Shown: piece by piece, positions 18,067-26,509 of the stretch
Layout of the letters: each line of letters begins with the position of its first letter
Position numbering within the stretch: the first letter of the stretch is position 1
Source: Bacteroidales bacterium
GTDB lineage: Bacteria; Bacteroidota; Bacteroidia; Bacteroidales; UBA932
Reading direction: 5' to 3'
NCBI GenBank assembly: GCA_017428245.1
Contig: JAFRRF010000034.1
Span: 1-64,000 of the forward strand
DNA length: 64,000 nucleotides
Position numbers and translations under genes: made by a program
The notes under the pieces: model-generated
Told to the model about the DNA's origin: nothing
Database searches by the model: none
What the model saw: the letters and a program-made list of their open reading frames with translations, nothing else

Positions 18067-19392
18067 TCAGAGCGCCTTGACGGCCTGCTGCATGTGATTT
18101 CCGTTCGATCCCTTGATCAGGATGGTCTTTCCGGCGAGCGGATGCTCTTCGACATAGGCCTTGAGCGACTCGATGTCGGGGAAACTGGCGACCTGCCGGG
18201 GATCCGTGTGGAGCGTACGCGAAGCCCTGGCGAATTCTTCGCCCACCAGGAAGACGACGGGCGCAACTTCACAGGCACGCTGCAGAATGGCACGATGCTC
18301 TTCAGAAGATTCCTGACCGAGTTCGAGCATATCGCCCAGCATCAGGACCTTCTCCGGGAAATCCGTAGCGGCGAAATTGTCGAGCGCCGCCCGCATACTC
18401 GACGGATTGGCGTTGTAAGCATCGACAATCAGGACATTGTTCTTCGTCCGGACGAGCTGGCTGCGGCTGTTGGAGGGAGAATATGCCTCAATGGCGGCGA
18501 CGGCTTTGGCAAAGGGGACCTCGAAGGCTTCGCCCACCGAGAGGGCGGCCATCACGTTGTCGGCGTTGTAGGCGCCGACCAGGTTCGTCCGGATCCGGAC
18601 AGGTTTTCCGTCGTGCTCCATGGAAAGCTGAAGGAACGGAGATTCGGCCGTGGCGGGAAGGATTTCCACGCCTTGTTCCCTGACGCCATATCTCCGGGTA
18701 CACAGGCCCGGACGGTGCGATACCATTTCACAGAGATGCTCGTTGTCCGCATTATAGAATACCACGCCACCCCGTTGCCGCAGGATGTCATAGAGTTCGC
18801 CTTTGGCCTTCTTCACCCCTTCGAACGACCCGAATCCCTCGATGTGCGCCTTGCCTACAGTCGTGATAAGGCCACAGGTCGGCTGGACGATCCGGGTCAG
18901 TTGGGCGATTTCGCCGGGAGCGCTGGCCCCCATCTCCACGACAGCCATATCGGTACGGTCATCGATACGGAAGAGCGTGAGCGGGACACCGATATGATTG
19001 TTGAAGTTTTCCTGTGTGGCGACGACGTCGTATTTCTTGGAAAGCACGGCGGCAATCAGTTCCTTCGTCGTAGTCTTGCCGTTGGTTCCTGTGATGCCGA
19101 TGACAGGGATATCCAGTTGACGCCGGTGGTAGGCGGCCATCTCCTGCAGCATATTCAGCGAATTCTCGACGACGATGCATTTGCGTCCCCGCCAGGAAGT
19201 CCCTTCAAGCAGGAAGCGGTCGACAATGGCATAGCGGGCGCCCGCCTTGAGTGCATCCAGGGCAAAGTCGTTTCCGTCGAATTTCTCCCCCTTGAGGGCG
19301 AAAAACATGGAGCCATCCTTGATGTTGCGGCTGTCTGTCGTAATTCCCGAGCACCTTTTGTAAAGGGCATACAACTCCTCGACTGTAATCAT
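18067..19392 (-). CDS. murF: UDP-MurNAc-tripeptide--D-alanyl-D-alanine ligase MurF
   Basis: 441 residues. This cytoplasmic ATP-dependent ligase adds D-Ala-D-Ala to the UDP-MurNAc peptide. An N-terminal Mur domain (T-T-D-S-R, F-F-A-L-K-G-E-K-F-D-G-N-D-F) is followed by the P-loop G-T-N-G-K-T-T-T-K (about 102-110), the V-V-E-M-G-A-S motif, N-A-D-N typical of Mur ligases, and the C-terminal domain (V-D-A-Y-N-A-N-P-S-S-M). The start at 19392 gives the standard N-terminus; it lies 7 bp after the dut stop, so flippase-dut-murF is probably one transcript. Confidence 0.96.
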   Translation of the reverse strand: MITVEELYALYKRCSGITTDSRNIKDGSMFFALKGEKFDGNDFALDALKAGARYAIVDRFLLEGTSWRGRKCIVVENSLNMLQEMAAYHRRQLDIPVIGITGTNGKTTTKELIAAVLSKKYDVVATQENFNNHIGVPLTLFRIDDRTDMAVVEMGASAPGEIAQLTRIVQPTCGLITTVGKAHIEGFGSFEGVKKAKGELYDILRQRGGVVFYNADNEHLCEMVSHRPGLCTRRYGVREQGVEILPATAESPFLQLSMEHDGKPVRIRTNLVGAYNADNVMAALSVGEAFEVPFAKAVAAIEAYSPSNSRSQLVRTKNNVLIVDAYNANPSSMRAALDNFAATDFPEKVLMLGDMLELGQESSEEHRAILQRACEVAPVVFLVGEEFARASRTLHTDPRQVASFPDIESLKAYVEEHPLAGKTILIKGSNGNHMQQAVKAL

Positions 19393-19399
19393 ATCGCGT

Positions 19400-19834
19400 T
19401 TATTTTTTTCCTGTTGATCCGAATCCGCCGCTTCCCCGCCCGCTTTCTTCCAGTACGTCGACGGCCTCCCATTCCACCTTTTCGTGACGGGCCACCACCA
19501 TCTGCGCAATCCGTTCACCGGGGACGATGGTGAACGGCTCGTTCGACAGATTCACGAGTATGACCTTTATTTCTCCCCGATAATCCGCATCAATGGTGCC
19601 CGGTGCATTGACGACCGATATGCCATGCTTGGCGGCCAGCCCGCTGCGGGGGCGGATCTGCGCCTCATAGCCCACCGGCAATTCAATGTGCAGGCCTGTC
19701 GGGACCATCGCGCGCTCCAGCGTGCCCAGCACCACCGGCTCCTGCAGGTCGGCCCGAAGGTCCATTCCCGCGGAGTAATCCGTGGCATACGAAGGAAGCG
19801 CGAAAGGCGAATGGTTGACAATCTTCACGGTCAT
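19400..19834 (-). CDS. dut: dUTP diphosphatase
   Basis: 144 residues, normal length. It hydrolyses dUTP to dUMP, supplying dTMP synthesis and keeping uracil out of DNA. All five trimeric dUTPase motifs are visible: [33 protein letters not shown]; and the glycine-rich tail [11 protein letters not shown]. The ATG at 19834 overlaps the flippase stop (ATGA), so translation is probably coupled. Confidence 0.97.
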   Translation of the reverse strand: MTVKIVNHSPFALPSYATDYSAGMDLRADLQEPVVLGTLERAMVPTGLHIELPVGYEAQIRPRSGLAAKHGISVVNAPGTIDADYRGEIKVILVNLSNEPFTIVPGERIAQMVVARHEKVEWEAVDVLEESGRGSGGFGSTGKK

Positions 19835-21306
19835 ACGGCAGTCCTCTTCTTGTGAAATACAAATATAATAAAAGCTGCCGCAATATAGAGCAGCACCAGG
19901 AGCAAATGAATCATAATTTTCGTCCAGAGCCCCATCTCCGGCAGCAGGAAGCTCAGGCCCCACACCCCGAGACCGGCGGCCACGAGCAGGATCACCACGC
20001 CCCAGTGATAGGGGATGGGATAGTGTCGGCGCCCCAGCCAGGCTGTGAGCACAAGCATGGTCAGATAGCTGGCTACGTGTCCCCACGCGGCGGCGTGGTA
20101 GGAGAAGCGCGGCATGAAGATCAGGTTGATCACGACGGTCACCACCAGGCCTGCCAGGGTTATCCATAACGCATAGCCCGTTTTCTCCGACAGTTTGTAC
20201 CAGATGTTGACGTTGAACAGGATGCCGGTGATGATGTAGGCCATCAGCATGATGGGCGTGATGTCGAGACCCTCGCGGAAATCCTTGCCCAGGATCAGGC
20301 CGATCTCGTCCATGAAGAGCATCAGGAGCACGAAGCCGAACATACAGAAAGCCGTGAAATAGTCGAGCACGTCGGCATAGATTTTCCGGCTGCCCTTTTC
20401 GCGTTCGCGCTGGAAGAAGAAGGGCTCGGCGGCATAGCGGAACATCTGCACGAAGAGCTGCATGATCACGGCCAGCTTGACGGCGGCCTGGTACACGCCC
20501 AGGTCGGCCCGCCAGTTCACGGGGTCGGCGTTGCAGAAGCGCATCAGCACGCGGTCGAGCACGTCGTTCATTATGCCGGGGAGGCCGGCGATCATCAGCG
20601 GCAGGGAGTAGAGCAGCAGCCGGCCGATGAGCTTGCGGTCGAGCCGGAGCGTGAGTTTGAGCATCTCCGGCGCGATCAGGATCAGGCAGACGACACAGCT
20701 GACCAGGATGGCGAAGATGGGGTAGGTAAAATCGGGGGTCACGCTTACGAACCGCGTGAGCCAGAGCGACTTCCCTTCAGCGAAGCGGGCGGCCATCACC
20801 AGGTAGAGCAGCAGGTTGACGCCCAGTTCGGTGAGGATCTTGAGTGTCTTGATGACAGCGAACTTGAGGGCCTTGTGCTCGTGCCGGAGCTTGGCGAAGA
20901 GGATAGCCGTGGTACAGTCGAGGAACAGGATCAGGCCGCAGTAGACAATCAGCTTGGAATGCCCGGCATAGCCCATCGCCGTGGAGATATCGCCGGAAAA
21001 GGCGACCATGCAGGCGAGGAAGACAGCGCACAGGCCGAAGACCGTGACGAAAGCATTAGAGAAGACCTGCCGGGGATCGGCCCCTTCTTTGGTGGCATAA
21101 CGGAAACATCCCGTTTCCAACCCCATCGTCAGGACGACCTGCAGCATCGCGATGTAGGCCATGAACTCCGACATGACCCCGAAGTCCGACTGACTGAGGA
21201 CACGTGTGTAGAGAGGAACGAGGGCGAAGTTGATGACCCGGGCGAGTATCGTACTCAGGCCGTAGATGGCGGTTTCACCGGCAAGCTGTTTGATGGGATT
21301 TGCCAC
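19831..21306 (-). CDS. Oligosaccharide/lipopolysaccharide flippase family protein
   Basis: 491 residues with about 12-14 predicted transmembrane helices, of the MOP superfamily (Wzx/MurJ-like). The N-terminus ([16 protein letters not shown], then [11 protein letters not shown]) is typical of Bacteroidetes polysaccharide flippases. It probably moves a lipid-linked saccharide across the inner membrane. The neighbours dut and murF (ATGA overlap with dut) make a cell-wall precursor role worth considering, but no specific substrate can be read from the sequence. The TAAATTTG box at 21326-21333 lies 19 nt upstream. Confidence 0.88.
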   Translation of the reverse strand: MANPIKQLAGETAIYGLSTILARVINFALVPLYTRVLSQSDFGVMSEFMAYIAMLQVVLTMGLETGCFRYATKEGADPRQVFSNAFVTVFGLCAVFLACMVAFSGDISTAMGYAGHSKLIVYCGLILFLDCTTAILFAKLRHEHKALKFAVIKTLKILTELGVNLLLYLVMAARFAEGKSLWLTRFVSVTPDFTYPIFAILVSCVVCLILIAPEMLKLTLRLDRKLIGRLLLYSLPLMIAGLPGIMNDVLDRVLMRFCNADPVNWRADLGVYQAAVKLAVIMQLFVQMFRYAAEPFFFQREREKGSRKIYADVLDYFTAFCMFGFVLLMLFMDEIGLILGKDFREGLDITPIMLMAYIITGILFNVNIWYKLSEKTGYALWITLAGLVVTVVINLIFMPRFSYHAAAWGHVASYLTMLVLTAWLGRRHYPIPYHWGVVILLVAAGLGVWGLSFLLPEMGLWTKIMIHLLLVLLYIAAAFIIFVFHKKRTAV

Positions 21307-21325
21307 GGATTCAGGGTTTGAATGA

Positions 21326-21333
21326 CAAATTTA
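21326..21333 (-). promoter_or_regulatory. -7 box (TAAATTTG) for flippase-dut-murF
   Basis: TAnnTTTG match on the minus strand 19 nt before the flippase ATG. A CAAA at 21360-21363 is 26 bp away, longer than the ideal -33 spacing. Confidence 0.45.
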
Positions 21334-21345
21334 AGAAATAATCAT

Positions 21346-21353
21346 TAATTTTG
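21346..21353 (+). promoter_or_regulatory. -7 box (TAATTTTG) for the cyclophilin gene
   Basis: TAnnTTTG match 20 nt before the ATG at 21374. TTTG at 21317-21320 gives a 25-bp spacer, longer than usual. Divergent from the flippase box. Confidence 0.45.
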
Positions 21354-21373
21354 GGACCGCAAAAACGACAAAT

Positions 21374-22063
21374 ATGAAATACCGTATATGTTATCTTTTC
21401 CTGGCGGCAGCCCTTGTGCTGACCGGATGCAAAGGGGGCAAGGAACCGACACCCGCCGACGGGGGAACCGCCACGGAACAGACCACCGAACCCAAGGAGA
21501 ATCAACCGATGAATGAAGTTTCTGCAAAGCCCGCCGACAAATGGGCGGAACTCGGCGAAGAGCCGATGCTGAGAATCAAGACCACCGACGGCACGATGAC
21601 CGTCCGTCTCTATGCGGACACCCCGCTCCACCGCGACAACTTCGTCAAACTTGCCAAGTCCGGCTTCTACGACGGCCTGTTGTTCCACCGGATCATCAAA
21701 GGCTTCATGATCCAGGGCGGCGATCCGCTGACCCGGGATTCCACCAAAGTCGCCCAGTTCGGTACGGGCGGACCGGGCTACACCATTCCGGCCGAGATCG
21801 TGGAAGGCAAGACGCACAAGAAAGGCGCACTGGCAGCCGCCCGCCGCAGCGACCAGGTCAATCCGGCCAAGGAATCGTCCGGTTCCCAGTTCTATATCGT
21901 TCAGGACGAGACAGGCTGCAAGCACCTCGATGGCGAATACACCATCTTCGGCGAGGTGGTAGAAGGCCTGACCGTCATCGACAAAATCGCTGCCGAGCGG
22001 ACCGACCTGAGAGACCGTCCCCTCAACAAAGTGCAGATTATTTCGATTACTCCGGCCAACTAG
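21374..22063 (+). CDS. Lipoprotein peptidyl-prolyl cis-trans isomerase (cyclophilin type)
   Basis: 229 residues. A signal peptide ends in the lipobox L-T-G-C (Cys about 19), then a low-complexity Thr/Glu linker, then the cyclophilin domain: M-T-V-R-L-Y-A-D-T-P, G-L-L-F-H-R-I-I-K-G-F-M-I-Q-G-G-D (catalytic Arg in F-H-R), S-S-G-S-Q-F-Y-I-V and Y-T-I-F-G-E-V-V-E-G. It accelerates proline isomerisation during folding, here probably on the periplasmic face of a membrane. It is single and divergent from the flippase, and is followed by the second candidate sigma-54 small RNA. Confidence 0.93.
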   Translation: MKYRICYLFLAAALVLTGCKGGKEPTPADGGTATEQTTEPKENQPMNEVSAKPADKWAELGEEPMLRIKTTDGTMTVRLYADTPLHRDNFVKLAKSGFYDGLLFHRIIKGFMIQGGDPLTRDSTKVAQFGTGGPGYTIPAEIVEGKTHKKGALAAARRSDQVNPAKESSGSQFYIVQDETGCKHLDGEYTIFGEVVEGLTVIDKIAAERTDLRDRPLNKVQIISITPAN

Positions 22064-22069
22064 AAAAAG

Positions 22070-22087
22070 TTTGGCACGCGCTTTGCT
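22070..22087 (+). promoter_or_regulatory. Sigma-54 (-24/-12) promoter, copy 2
   Basis: TTTGGCACG-CGCT-TTGCT: GG at 22073-22074 and GC at 22085-22086 are exactly 10 nt apart. The match to the RpoN consensus is complete, and the similarity to copy 1 begins exactly at this motif. The predicted start is near 22098. Confidence 0.7.
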
Positions 22088-22097
22088 TAACCTAGAT

Positions 22098-22179
22098 TCG
22101 AATAGTTTTTTCATAGGTTAAGTTTTAGGTTAAAAAGATAGGGCGGTCCGCTGTGAAGCAGACCGCCCGATTCTTTTTT
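22098..22179 (+). ncRNA. Candidate sigma-54-dependent small RNA, copy 2
   Basis: About 80 nt between convergent ppi and pgm. The first 38 nt (22098-22134) match copy 1 without change and hold two TAGGTTAA motifs 11-12 nt apart; a GC-rich hairpin with a six-T run ends it. The three differences between copies in the preceding 28 bp fall in the -24/-12 spacer and at about -3 and -1, positions a sigma-54 promoter does not constrain. Expression and targets are unknown. Confidence 0.55.
22141..22179. terminator. Bidirectional terminator between ppi/small RNA and pgm
   Basis: GGGCGGTC (22141-22148) pairs with GACCGCCC (22161-22168), extended by GCT/AGC. Plus-strand U run at 22174-22179; on the minus strand the hairpin is followed by TATCTTTTT, so it can also end pgm transcription. 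Confidence 0.88.
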
Positions 22180-22189
22180 ATGTGCCGGA

Positions 22190-23542
22190 TTATACGAAAC
22201 GTCCGATGACGGAGCGGGCCTCGGCGACCTTCTGCTCAAGGAGCTCCTGGGAATTGGCTTCGCAAAGGAAACGGAGATACGGTTCGGTATTCGACGGACG
22301 GACATTGAACCACCAGTTTCCGAATTCCACGCGGTAACCGTCGAAATCGTAAAAAGCCGTGCTCTTTTCGGCTTCCATAAAATGGTCTTTCACGGCATCC
22401 ATCGCCGCTTTTTTATCTTCGACGCGGAAATTGATCTCACCTGAGTTCTCGTAATGTTTGATCCGGTTCATTATTTCGGAGAACCGGATTCCCGCCCGCT
22501 TGAGTTTGGCCAAGATATTGAGGACCATCACACCGGCCAGCAGGCCGCTGTCGCAATAGAAGAAATCGCGGAAATAGTAATGGCCGGCCACTTCTCCGCC
22601 CCACACGCCGTCGAGTTCCCGCAGGCGCGGGGCAGCAAAGGCGCGCCCCACTTTCCACATGGCGATTTCGGCTCCGAGCGGTTCGAGATATTCGGCCACG
22701 GATTTCGAACTGCGGATATCCTGCAGCACGATGCCCTTCTCCCCTTTCTCCTTTATGAAATACTCGCCCAGCAAGGCGATGATCAGGTCGGGTGCGATAA
22801 ACCGGCCCGTCTCATCGATGAACATCACCCGGTCGGCATCGCCGTCGTAGATGACGCCCACATCACATTTTTCGGCGATGACCAGCTTTTGCAGGTCGAC
22901 CACGTTCTCCGGCTGGAACGGATTGGCCTCGTGGTTGGGGAAACTGCCGTCGAGCGTGTCGTACAGATAGACGGGCTGCTCGCCGAACAAGCGATGGACG
23001 AAGATGGAGGCCATTCCGTTGGAACAGTCCATACCGATCTTCAGGTTGGAAAAATCCTGCTTGAAGCCGCTGAGGAACTCCACATACTCGTCCCGGACGT
23101 CATACTCGTGTACCGTTCCGCGCTCCTCCGCCACGGGAGTGGGCCGCTCTTCGAGAATCCATTGTTCGATGGTGCTCAGACCGGTATCATAGCCTACCGG
23201 CAGCGCCAGTTCGCGCGAGACCTTCAGGCCGTTGTCTTCCTTCGGATTGTGCGAAGCAGTAATCTGGATGGAAGCCTTGAAACCGTGACGGGCCGTGACG
23301 TAATAAACGAACGGCGTGGTGCTCAAGCCCAGGTCCCAGACCTCGGCACCCGCATCGAGGAGACCCCGGATCACCGCGTCGTGGAGCGCAGGCGAAGAGA
23401 GACGCATATCGCGGCCCACCAGGATGCGGCGCGTGTCAAGCAATTCCGGAAGGAAATATGCCACCTTGTAGGCGATCCCGACCGTCAGGTCGGTTCCGAA
23501 GTGACCCCGGATGTCATACGCATGAAAAGCCTTGAGTTTCAT
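22190..23542 (-). CDS. Phosphomannomutase/phosphoglucomutase
   Basis: 450 residues of the alpha-D-phosphohexomutase family; it interconverts hexose 1- and 6-phosphates for sugar-nucleotide synthesis. The active-site serine loop T-A-S-H-N-P-K-E-D-N-G-L-K, the metal loop D-G-D-A-D-R, the sugar-binding G-E-V-A-G-H-Y-Y-F-R region and the C-terminal phosphate-binding R-P-S-N-T-E-P are all present. This layout is typical of ManB/AlgC-like mutases; Man versus Glc preference cannot be read from sequence. The def gene starts the run upstream, with 6 bp between its stop and this ATG. Confidence 0.93.
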   Translation of the reverse strand: MKLKAFHAYDIRGHFGTDLTVGIAYKVAYFLPELLDTRRILVGRDMRLSSPALHDAVIRGLLDAGAEVWDLGLSTTPFVYYVTARHGFKASIQITASHNPKEDNGLKVSRELALPVGYDTGLSTIEQWILEERPTPVAEERGTVHEYDVRDEYVEFLSGFKQDFSNLKIGMDCSNGMASIFVHRLFGEQPVYLYDTLDGSFPNHEANPFQPENVVDLQKLVIAEKCDVGVIYDGDADRVMFIDETGRFIAPDLIIALLGEYFIKEKGEKGIVLQDIRSSKSVAEYLEPLGAEIAMWKVGRAFAAPRLRELDGVWGGEVAGHYYFRDFFYCDSGLLAGVMVLNILAKLKRAGIRFSEIMNRIKHYENSGEINFRVEDKKAAMDAVKDHFMEAEKSTAFYDFDGYRVEFGNWWFNVRPSNTEPYLRFLCEANSQELLEQKVAEARSVIGRFV

Positions 23543-23548
23543 ATTGTT

Positions 23549-24109
23549 TTATTTTTTGTCTGTTTTGACGCGATAACGGGTGCGGACATTGCCCCGGCTG
23601 ATATTCATCAGCTTGCCGGTAATCATCTTGCGACGAATGGGGGAAGCGTGGTCCGTGAACAGGATGCCGTCGAGATGGTCCATTTCGTGCTGGATCATCC
23701 GGGCCGCAAAACCTTCGAACTCCTCTTCTACCTCTTCGAAATCGGGATTGATATAGCGCACGCGGATCTTCGACGGACGGGAAATCTCGGCATCCACGTT
23801 GGGGATGCTCAGACAGCCTTCTTCGTAGCCGCAGGTCTCCTCGCTCTCGAAGGTGAAGCGGGGATTGATCATCTCGCGGTGGAAACCCTTGAGTTCGGGG
23901 AAACGGTCGGTCAGGTCGTTCCCGTCGACCACGAGGATACGCTGGGAAAGTCCGACCTGCGGTGCGGCCAGGCCGCAGCCATCGGCGTGGTGCATCGTTT
24001 CGATCATATCCGCAATGAGTTTCCGAAGGCCTTCCCGGTCGGAGAGGTCGACTTCCTGTGCCACCGTACGCAGCACCTGGGAGCCATATAAATAAATCGG
24101 TAAAATCAT
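23549..24109 (-). CDS. def: Peptide deformylase
   Basis: 186 residues. It removes the formyl group from nascent proteins. Three motifs form the Fe/Zn site: G-C-G-L-A-A-P-Q-V-G, E-E-G-C-L-S-I-P and Q-H-E-M-D-H-L-D-G. The start overlaps the ruvX stop (ATGA), so ruvX-def-pgm is probably one transcript. Confidence 0.97.
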   Translation of the reverse strand: MILPIYLYGSQVLRTVAQEVDLSDREGLRKLIADMIETMHHADGCGLAAPQVGLSQRILVVDGNDLTDRFPELKGFHREMINPRFTFESEETCGYEEGCLSIPNVDAEISRPSKIRVRYINPDFEEVEEEFEGFAARMIQHEMDHLDGILFTDHASPIRRKMITGKLMNISRGNVRTRYRVKTDKK

Positions 24110-24531
24110 ATCGATGTCAGTTTTTCCCGGTCCAGCCAGGTCTGAAGGATCAACGCAGCACTGACCTTGTCGACGGCGGCCTTGTCGCGCCGGTCCATTT
24201 TCCGGACGCCTCCGTCGATCATCGCCCGATGGGCGAGAACCGACGTGAAACGCTCGTCTTCCAGGGTGACGGGGATGGACGGAAAGTTTTTCTTCAATTG
24301 TTTCAGGAATATGTCGACGTCGGCAGCAGCAGCAGCCGGCTTGTTGTCAAGGTTCATCGGATAGCCGACCACGAAGCGTTCGACGGTCTCCTTTTCAGCG
24401 TATCTTTTCAGATAATCTATTATCTTTGCAGACGGAACAGTCTCCAGGGCGGACGCGAAAATCCGCAGCGGATCGCTGACCGCGACGCCGACTCGTTTTC
24501 TCCCGTAATCGATTCCTATGATTCTGTCCAT
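24106..24531 (-). CDS. ruvX: YqgF/RuvX family nuclease (pre-16S rRNA processing)
   Basis: 141 residues. The RNase H-like fold shows I-G-I-D-Y-G-R-K-R-V-G-V-A-V-S-D-P at the N-terminus (catalytic Asp), V-V-G-Y-P-M-N-L and D-E-R-F-T-S-V, then D-K-A-A-V-D-K-V-S-A-A near the end. Family members mature 16S rRNA 5' ends; the older Holliday-junction role is doubtful. I chose the ATG at 24531 over a TTG at 24540 because homologues start at this Met. A TAACTTTG box ends 6 nt before the ATG. Confidence 0.93.
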   Translation of the reverse strand: MDRIIGIDYGRKRVGVAVSDPLRIFASALETVPSAKIIDYLKRYAEKETVERFVVGYPMNLDNKPAAAAADVDIFLKQLKKNFPSIPVTLEDERFTSVLAHRAMIDGGVRKMDRRDKAAVDKVSAALILQTWLDREKLTSI

Positions 24532-24537
24532 ATTTTG

Positions 24538-24545
24538 CAAAGTTA
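24538..24545 (-). promoter_or_regulatory. -7 box (TAACTTTG) for ruvX-def-pgm
   Basis: TAnnTTTG match 6 nt before the ruvX ATG, predicting a leader of only a few nucleotides. No clear -33 element. Confidence 0.45.
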
Positions 24546-24554
24546 ACGATTTCT

Positions 24555-25337
24555 ATGGCAAAAAAAGAAAAGAAATTCGACAGACGGGGGCTCCTTTCCT
24601 TCGTAGCTTTCGGGCTCGTGGTGATGTTGCTGACCTATCTGATCATCGCCCATACACCGCTGCGCCGGACCATCCCGGGCTATCCCACGCCGGAAACGCA
24701 GCAGGCAGCCATTGAGAATTACCAGAAAATCGACTCGCTGGAAAAAGTCATCAACCTTTGGGCTTTCCAGGTGGCCAACATCCAGCGGATCGCCACCGGC
24801 CGCGAGGCGCTCCCGCTCGATTCGATGCGGCTGGCCAAGGTGGAGGCCGAGCCGGATGAGGAGCAGCAGGCCGCCTTCGCCAAAAGCGATTCCCTGCTCC
24901 GCGCCCAGGTAGAACAACTCGATGCGGAACGGCTCGCCACACCCGCCCCCGCCCGGATCGAGGCCCTGGAGGGCATCAAATTCAGCCGTCCGCTGAAAGG
25001 AACGGTCAAGGAATCTTTCAACCGGACGGAGAGCCATTCTTACGTGGAAGTCACAGCCCCCTCGGGCACACAAGTACACGCCGTGCTCGACGGCCGCATC
25101 GTATCGGCCGAATGGAATGAACTGGAAGGATGCACCGTGAAGATCCAGCACGACAACGACCTGGTCTCCCTCTATCACTGCGCCGGCAAACTGCTCAAGA
25201 GCGTCGGCGAGCAAGTCAAGGCAGGGACGGCGGTAGCCACCGTGGGCGAGACGGGCGAATTGTCACAGGCACACGTCCTGGTCGAACTCCGATACAAGAA
25301 CCAGAGCATCGATCCCGCCCTCTATCTCGAATTCTGA
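24555..25337 (+). CDS. LytM/M23-like protein with degenerate metal site
   Basis: 260 residues: a basic cytoplasmic start, one transmembrane helix (about 14-32), a helical periplasmic region (about 50-130) and a C-terminal LytM-like domain. Active M23 peptidases have H-x3-D and a final H-x-H. Here the first motif reads H-S-Y-V-E and the last A-H-V-L-V-E-L, so the Asp is Glu and the second His of H-x-H is missing. The enzyme is probably inactive, like EnvC/NlpD-type amidase activators; that role is inferred. The stop overlaps the dxr start (TGATG), placing it at the head of a dxr-rseP operon. Confidence 0.82.
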   Translation: MAKKEKKFDRRGLLSFVAFGLVVMLLTYLIIAHTPLRRTIPGYPTPETQQAAIENYQKIDSLEKVINLWAFQVANIQRIATGREALPLDSMRLAKVEAEPDEEQQAAFAKSDSLLRAQVEQLDAERLATPAPARIEALEGIKFSRPLKGTVKESFNRTESHSYVEVTAPSGTQVHAVLDGRIVSAEWNELEGCTVKIQHDNDLVSLYHCAGKLLKSVGEQVKAGTAVATVGETGELSQAHVLVELRYKNQSIDPALYLEF

Positions 25338-26509
25338 TGGAACCGAATCCGAAAAGAAGAATCGCCATCCTCGGCTCGACAGGGTCGATCGGCACCCAGG
25401 CCCTCGACGTCATCGGACAGCATTCCGACCTGTTCGAAGTAGAACTGCTGACGGCCAACAACAACGCCGGCCTGCTCATCGAACAGGCCCGCCGTTTCAA
25501 CCCCTCGTCGGTAGTAATCTGCAACCCCACCCTCTACGACGAGGTTGCAGCCGCCCTCGATCCGCTCTATATCAAGGTTTTTACCGGCATTGACTCAATC
25601 TGCGACCTGGTCGCAGGCGATGCGGTGGATATGGTGCTCACCGCGATGGTGGGCTTCAGCGGACTGCGCCCTACCCTTGCCGCGATCAAGGCCGGAAAAG
25701 CCATCGCCCTGGCCAACAAAGAAACCCTCGTAGCCGCCGGTGCGACAGTCATCCGCCTGGCCCGTCAGTACGGTGCACCGATTCTTCCGGTCGATTCGGA
25801 GCATTCCGCCATTTTCCAGTGCCTGCAGGGCGAGCACGCCACCCTCGAGAAAATCCTGCTCACCGGATCGGGCGGCCCCTTTCTCCACAGTACCCATGAA
25901 GAGCTGGCCGCCGCCACACGGGAGCAGGCCCTCAACCATCCCCGCTGGAAGATGGGCGCCAAAGTGACCGTTGACTCCGCCAGCCTGATGAACAAGGGGC
26001 TGGAACTGATCGAGGCCCGCTGGCTGTTCAATGTCGACCCGAAAGACATCGAAGTGGTTATCCACCCGCAGTCCATCATCCATTCGATGGTCCAGTTCTC
26101 GGACGGTTGCGTGATGGCCCAGCTGAGCCAGCCCGACATGCGCCTGCCCATCCAATATGCACTCTCCTACCCCCGGCGCATCGACCTGAACACGCAGCGT
26201 CTCGATTTCGCGGGCCTGTCCCGGCTTACGTTCGAAAAACCCGATACGGAGCGTTTCCCCTGTCTGAGACTGGCCTACGAGGCGCTGGATAAAGGCGGGA
26301 ACGCCACCTGCACCCTCAACGGAGCCAACGAAGTGGCGGTCGCCGCATTCCTTGAAGGGCGGATCCGTTTCATCGAGATTCCCCAGGTCATCGACGGGAC
26401 GATGGCGCGCTGCCCTTTTATTGAAAATCCTGACATCGACCAGATTTATAGCACGGATTTTGAAGCGAAGCGTATCGCTTCCGATATCGTTAACCGCATC
26501 GCAAATTGA
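25337..26509 (+). CDS. dxr: 1-deoxy-D-xylulose-5-phosphate reductoisomerase
   Basis: 390 residues. It converts DXP to MEP, the committed step of the non-mevalonate isoprenoid pathway, using NADPH. Landmarks: nucleotide-binding G-S-T-G-S-I-G, A-N-K-E-T-L-V-A-A-G, the metal/substrate motif D-S-E-H-S-A-I-F-Q-C-L, and N-K-G-L-E-L-I-E-A. The ATG at 25337 shares one base with the preceding stop, and the dxr stop shares bases with the rseP ATG, a tightly coupled arrangement. The dxr-rseP order is common in bacteria. Confidence 0.97.
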   Translation: MEPNPKRRIAILGSTGSIGTQALDVIGQHSDLFEVELLTANNNAGLLIEQARRFNPSSVVICNPTLYDEVAAALDPLYIKVFTGIDSICDLVAGDAVDMVLTAMVGFSGLRPTLAAIKAGKAIALANKETLVAAGATVIRLARQYGAPILPVDSEHSAIFQCLQGEHATLEKILLTGSGGPFLHSTHEELAAATREQALNHPRWKMGAKVTVDSASLMNKGLELIEARWLFNVDPKDIEVVIHPQSIIHSMVQFSDGCVMAQLSQPDMRLPIQYALSYPRRIDLNTQRLDFAGLSRLTFEKPDTERFPCLRLAYEALDKGGNATCTLNGANEVAVAAFLEGRIRFIEIPQVIDGTMARCPFIENPDIDQIYSTDFEAKRIASDIVNRIAN

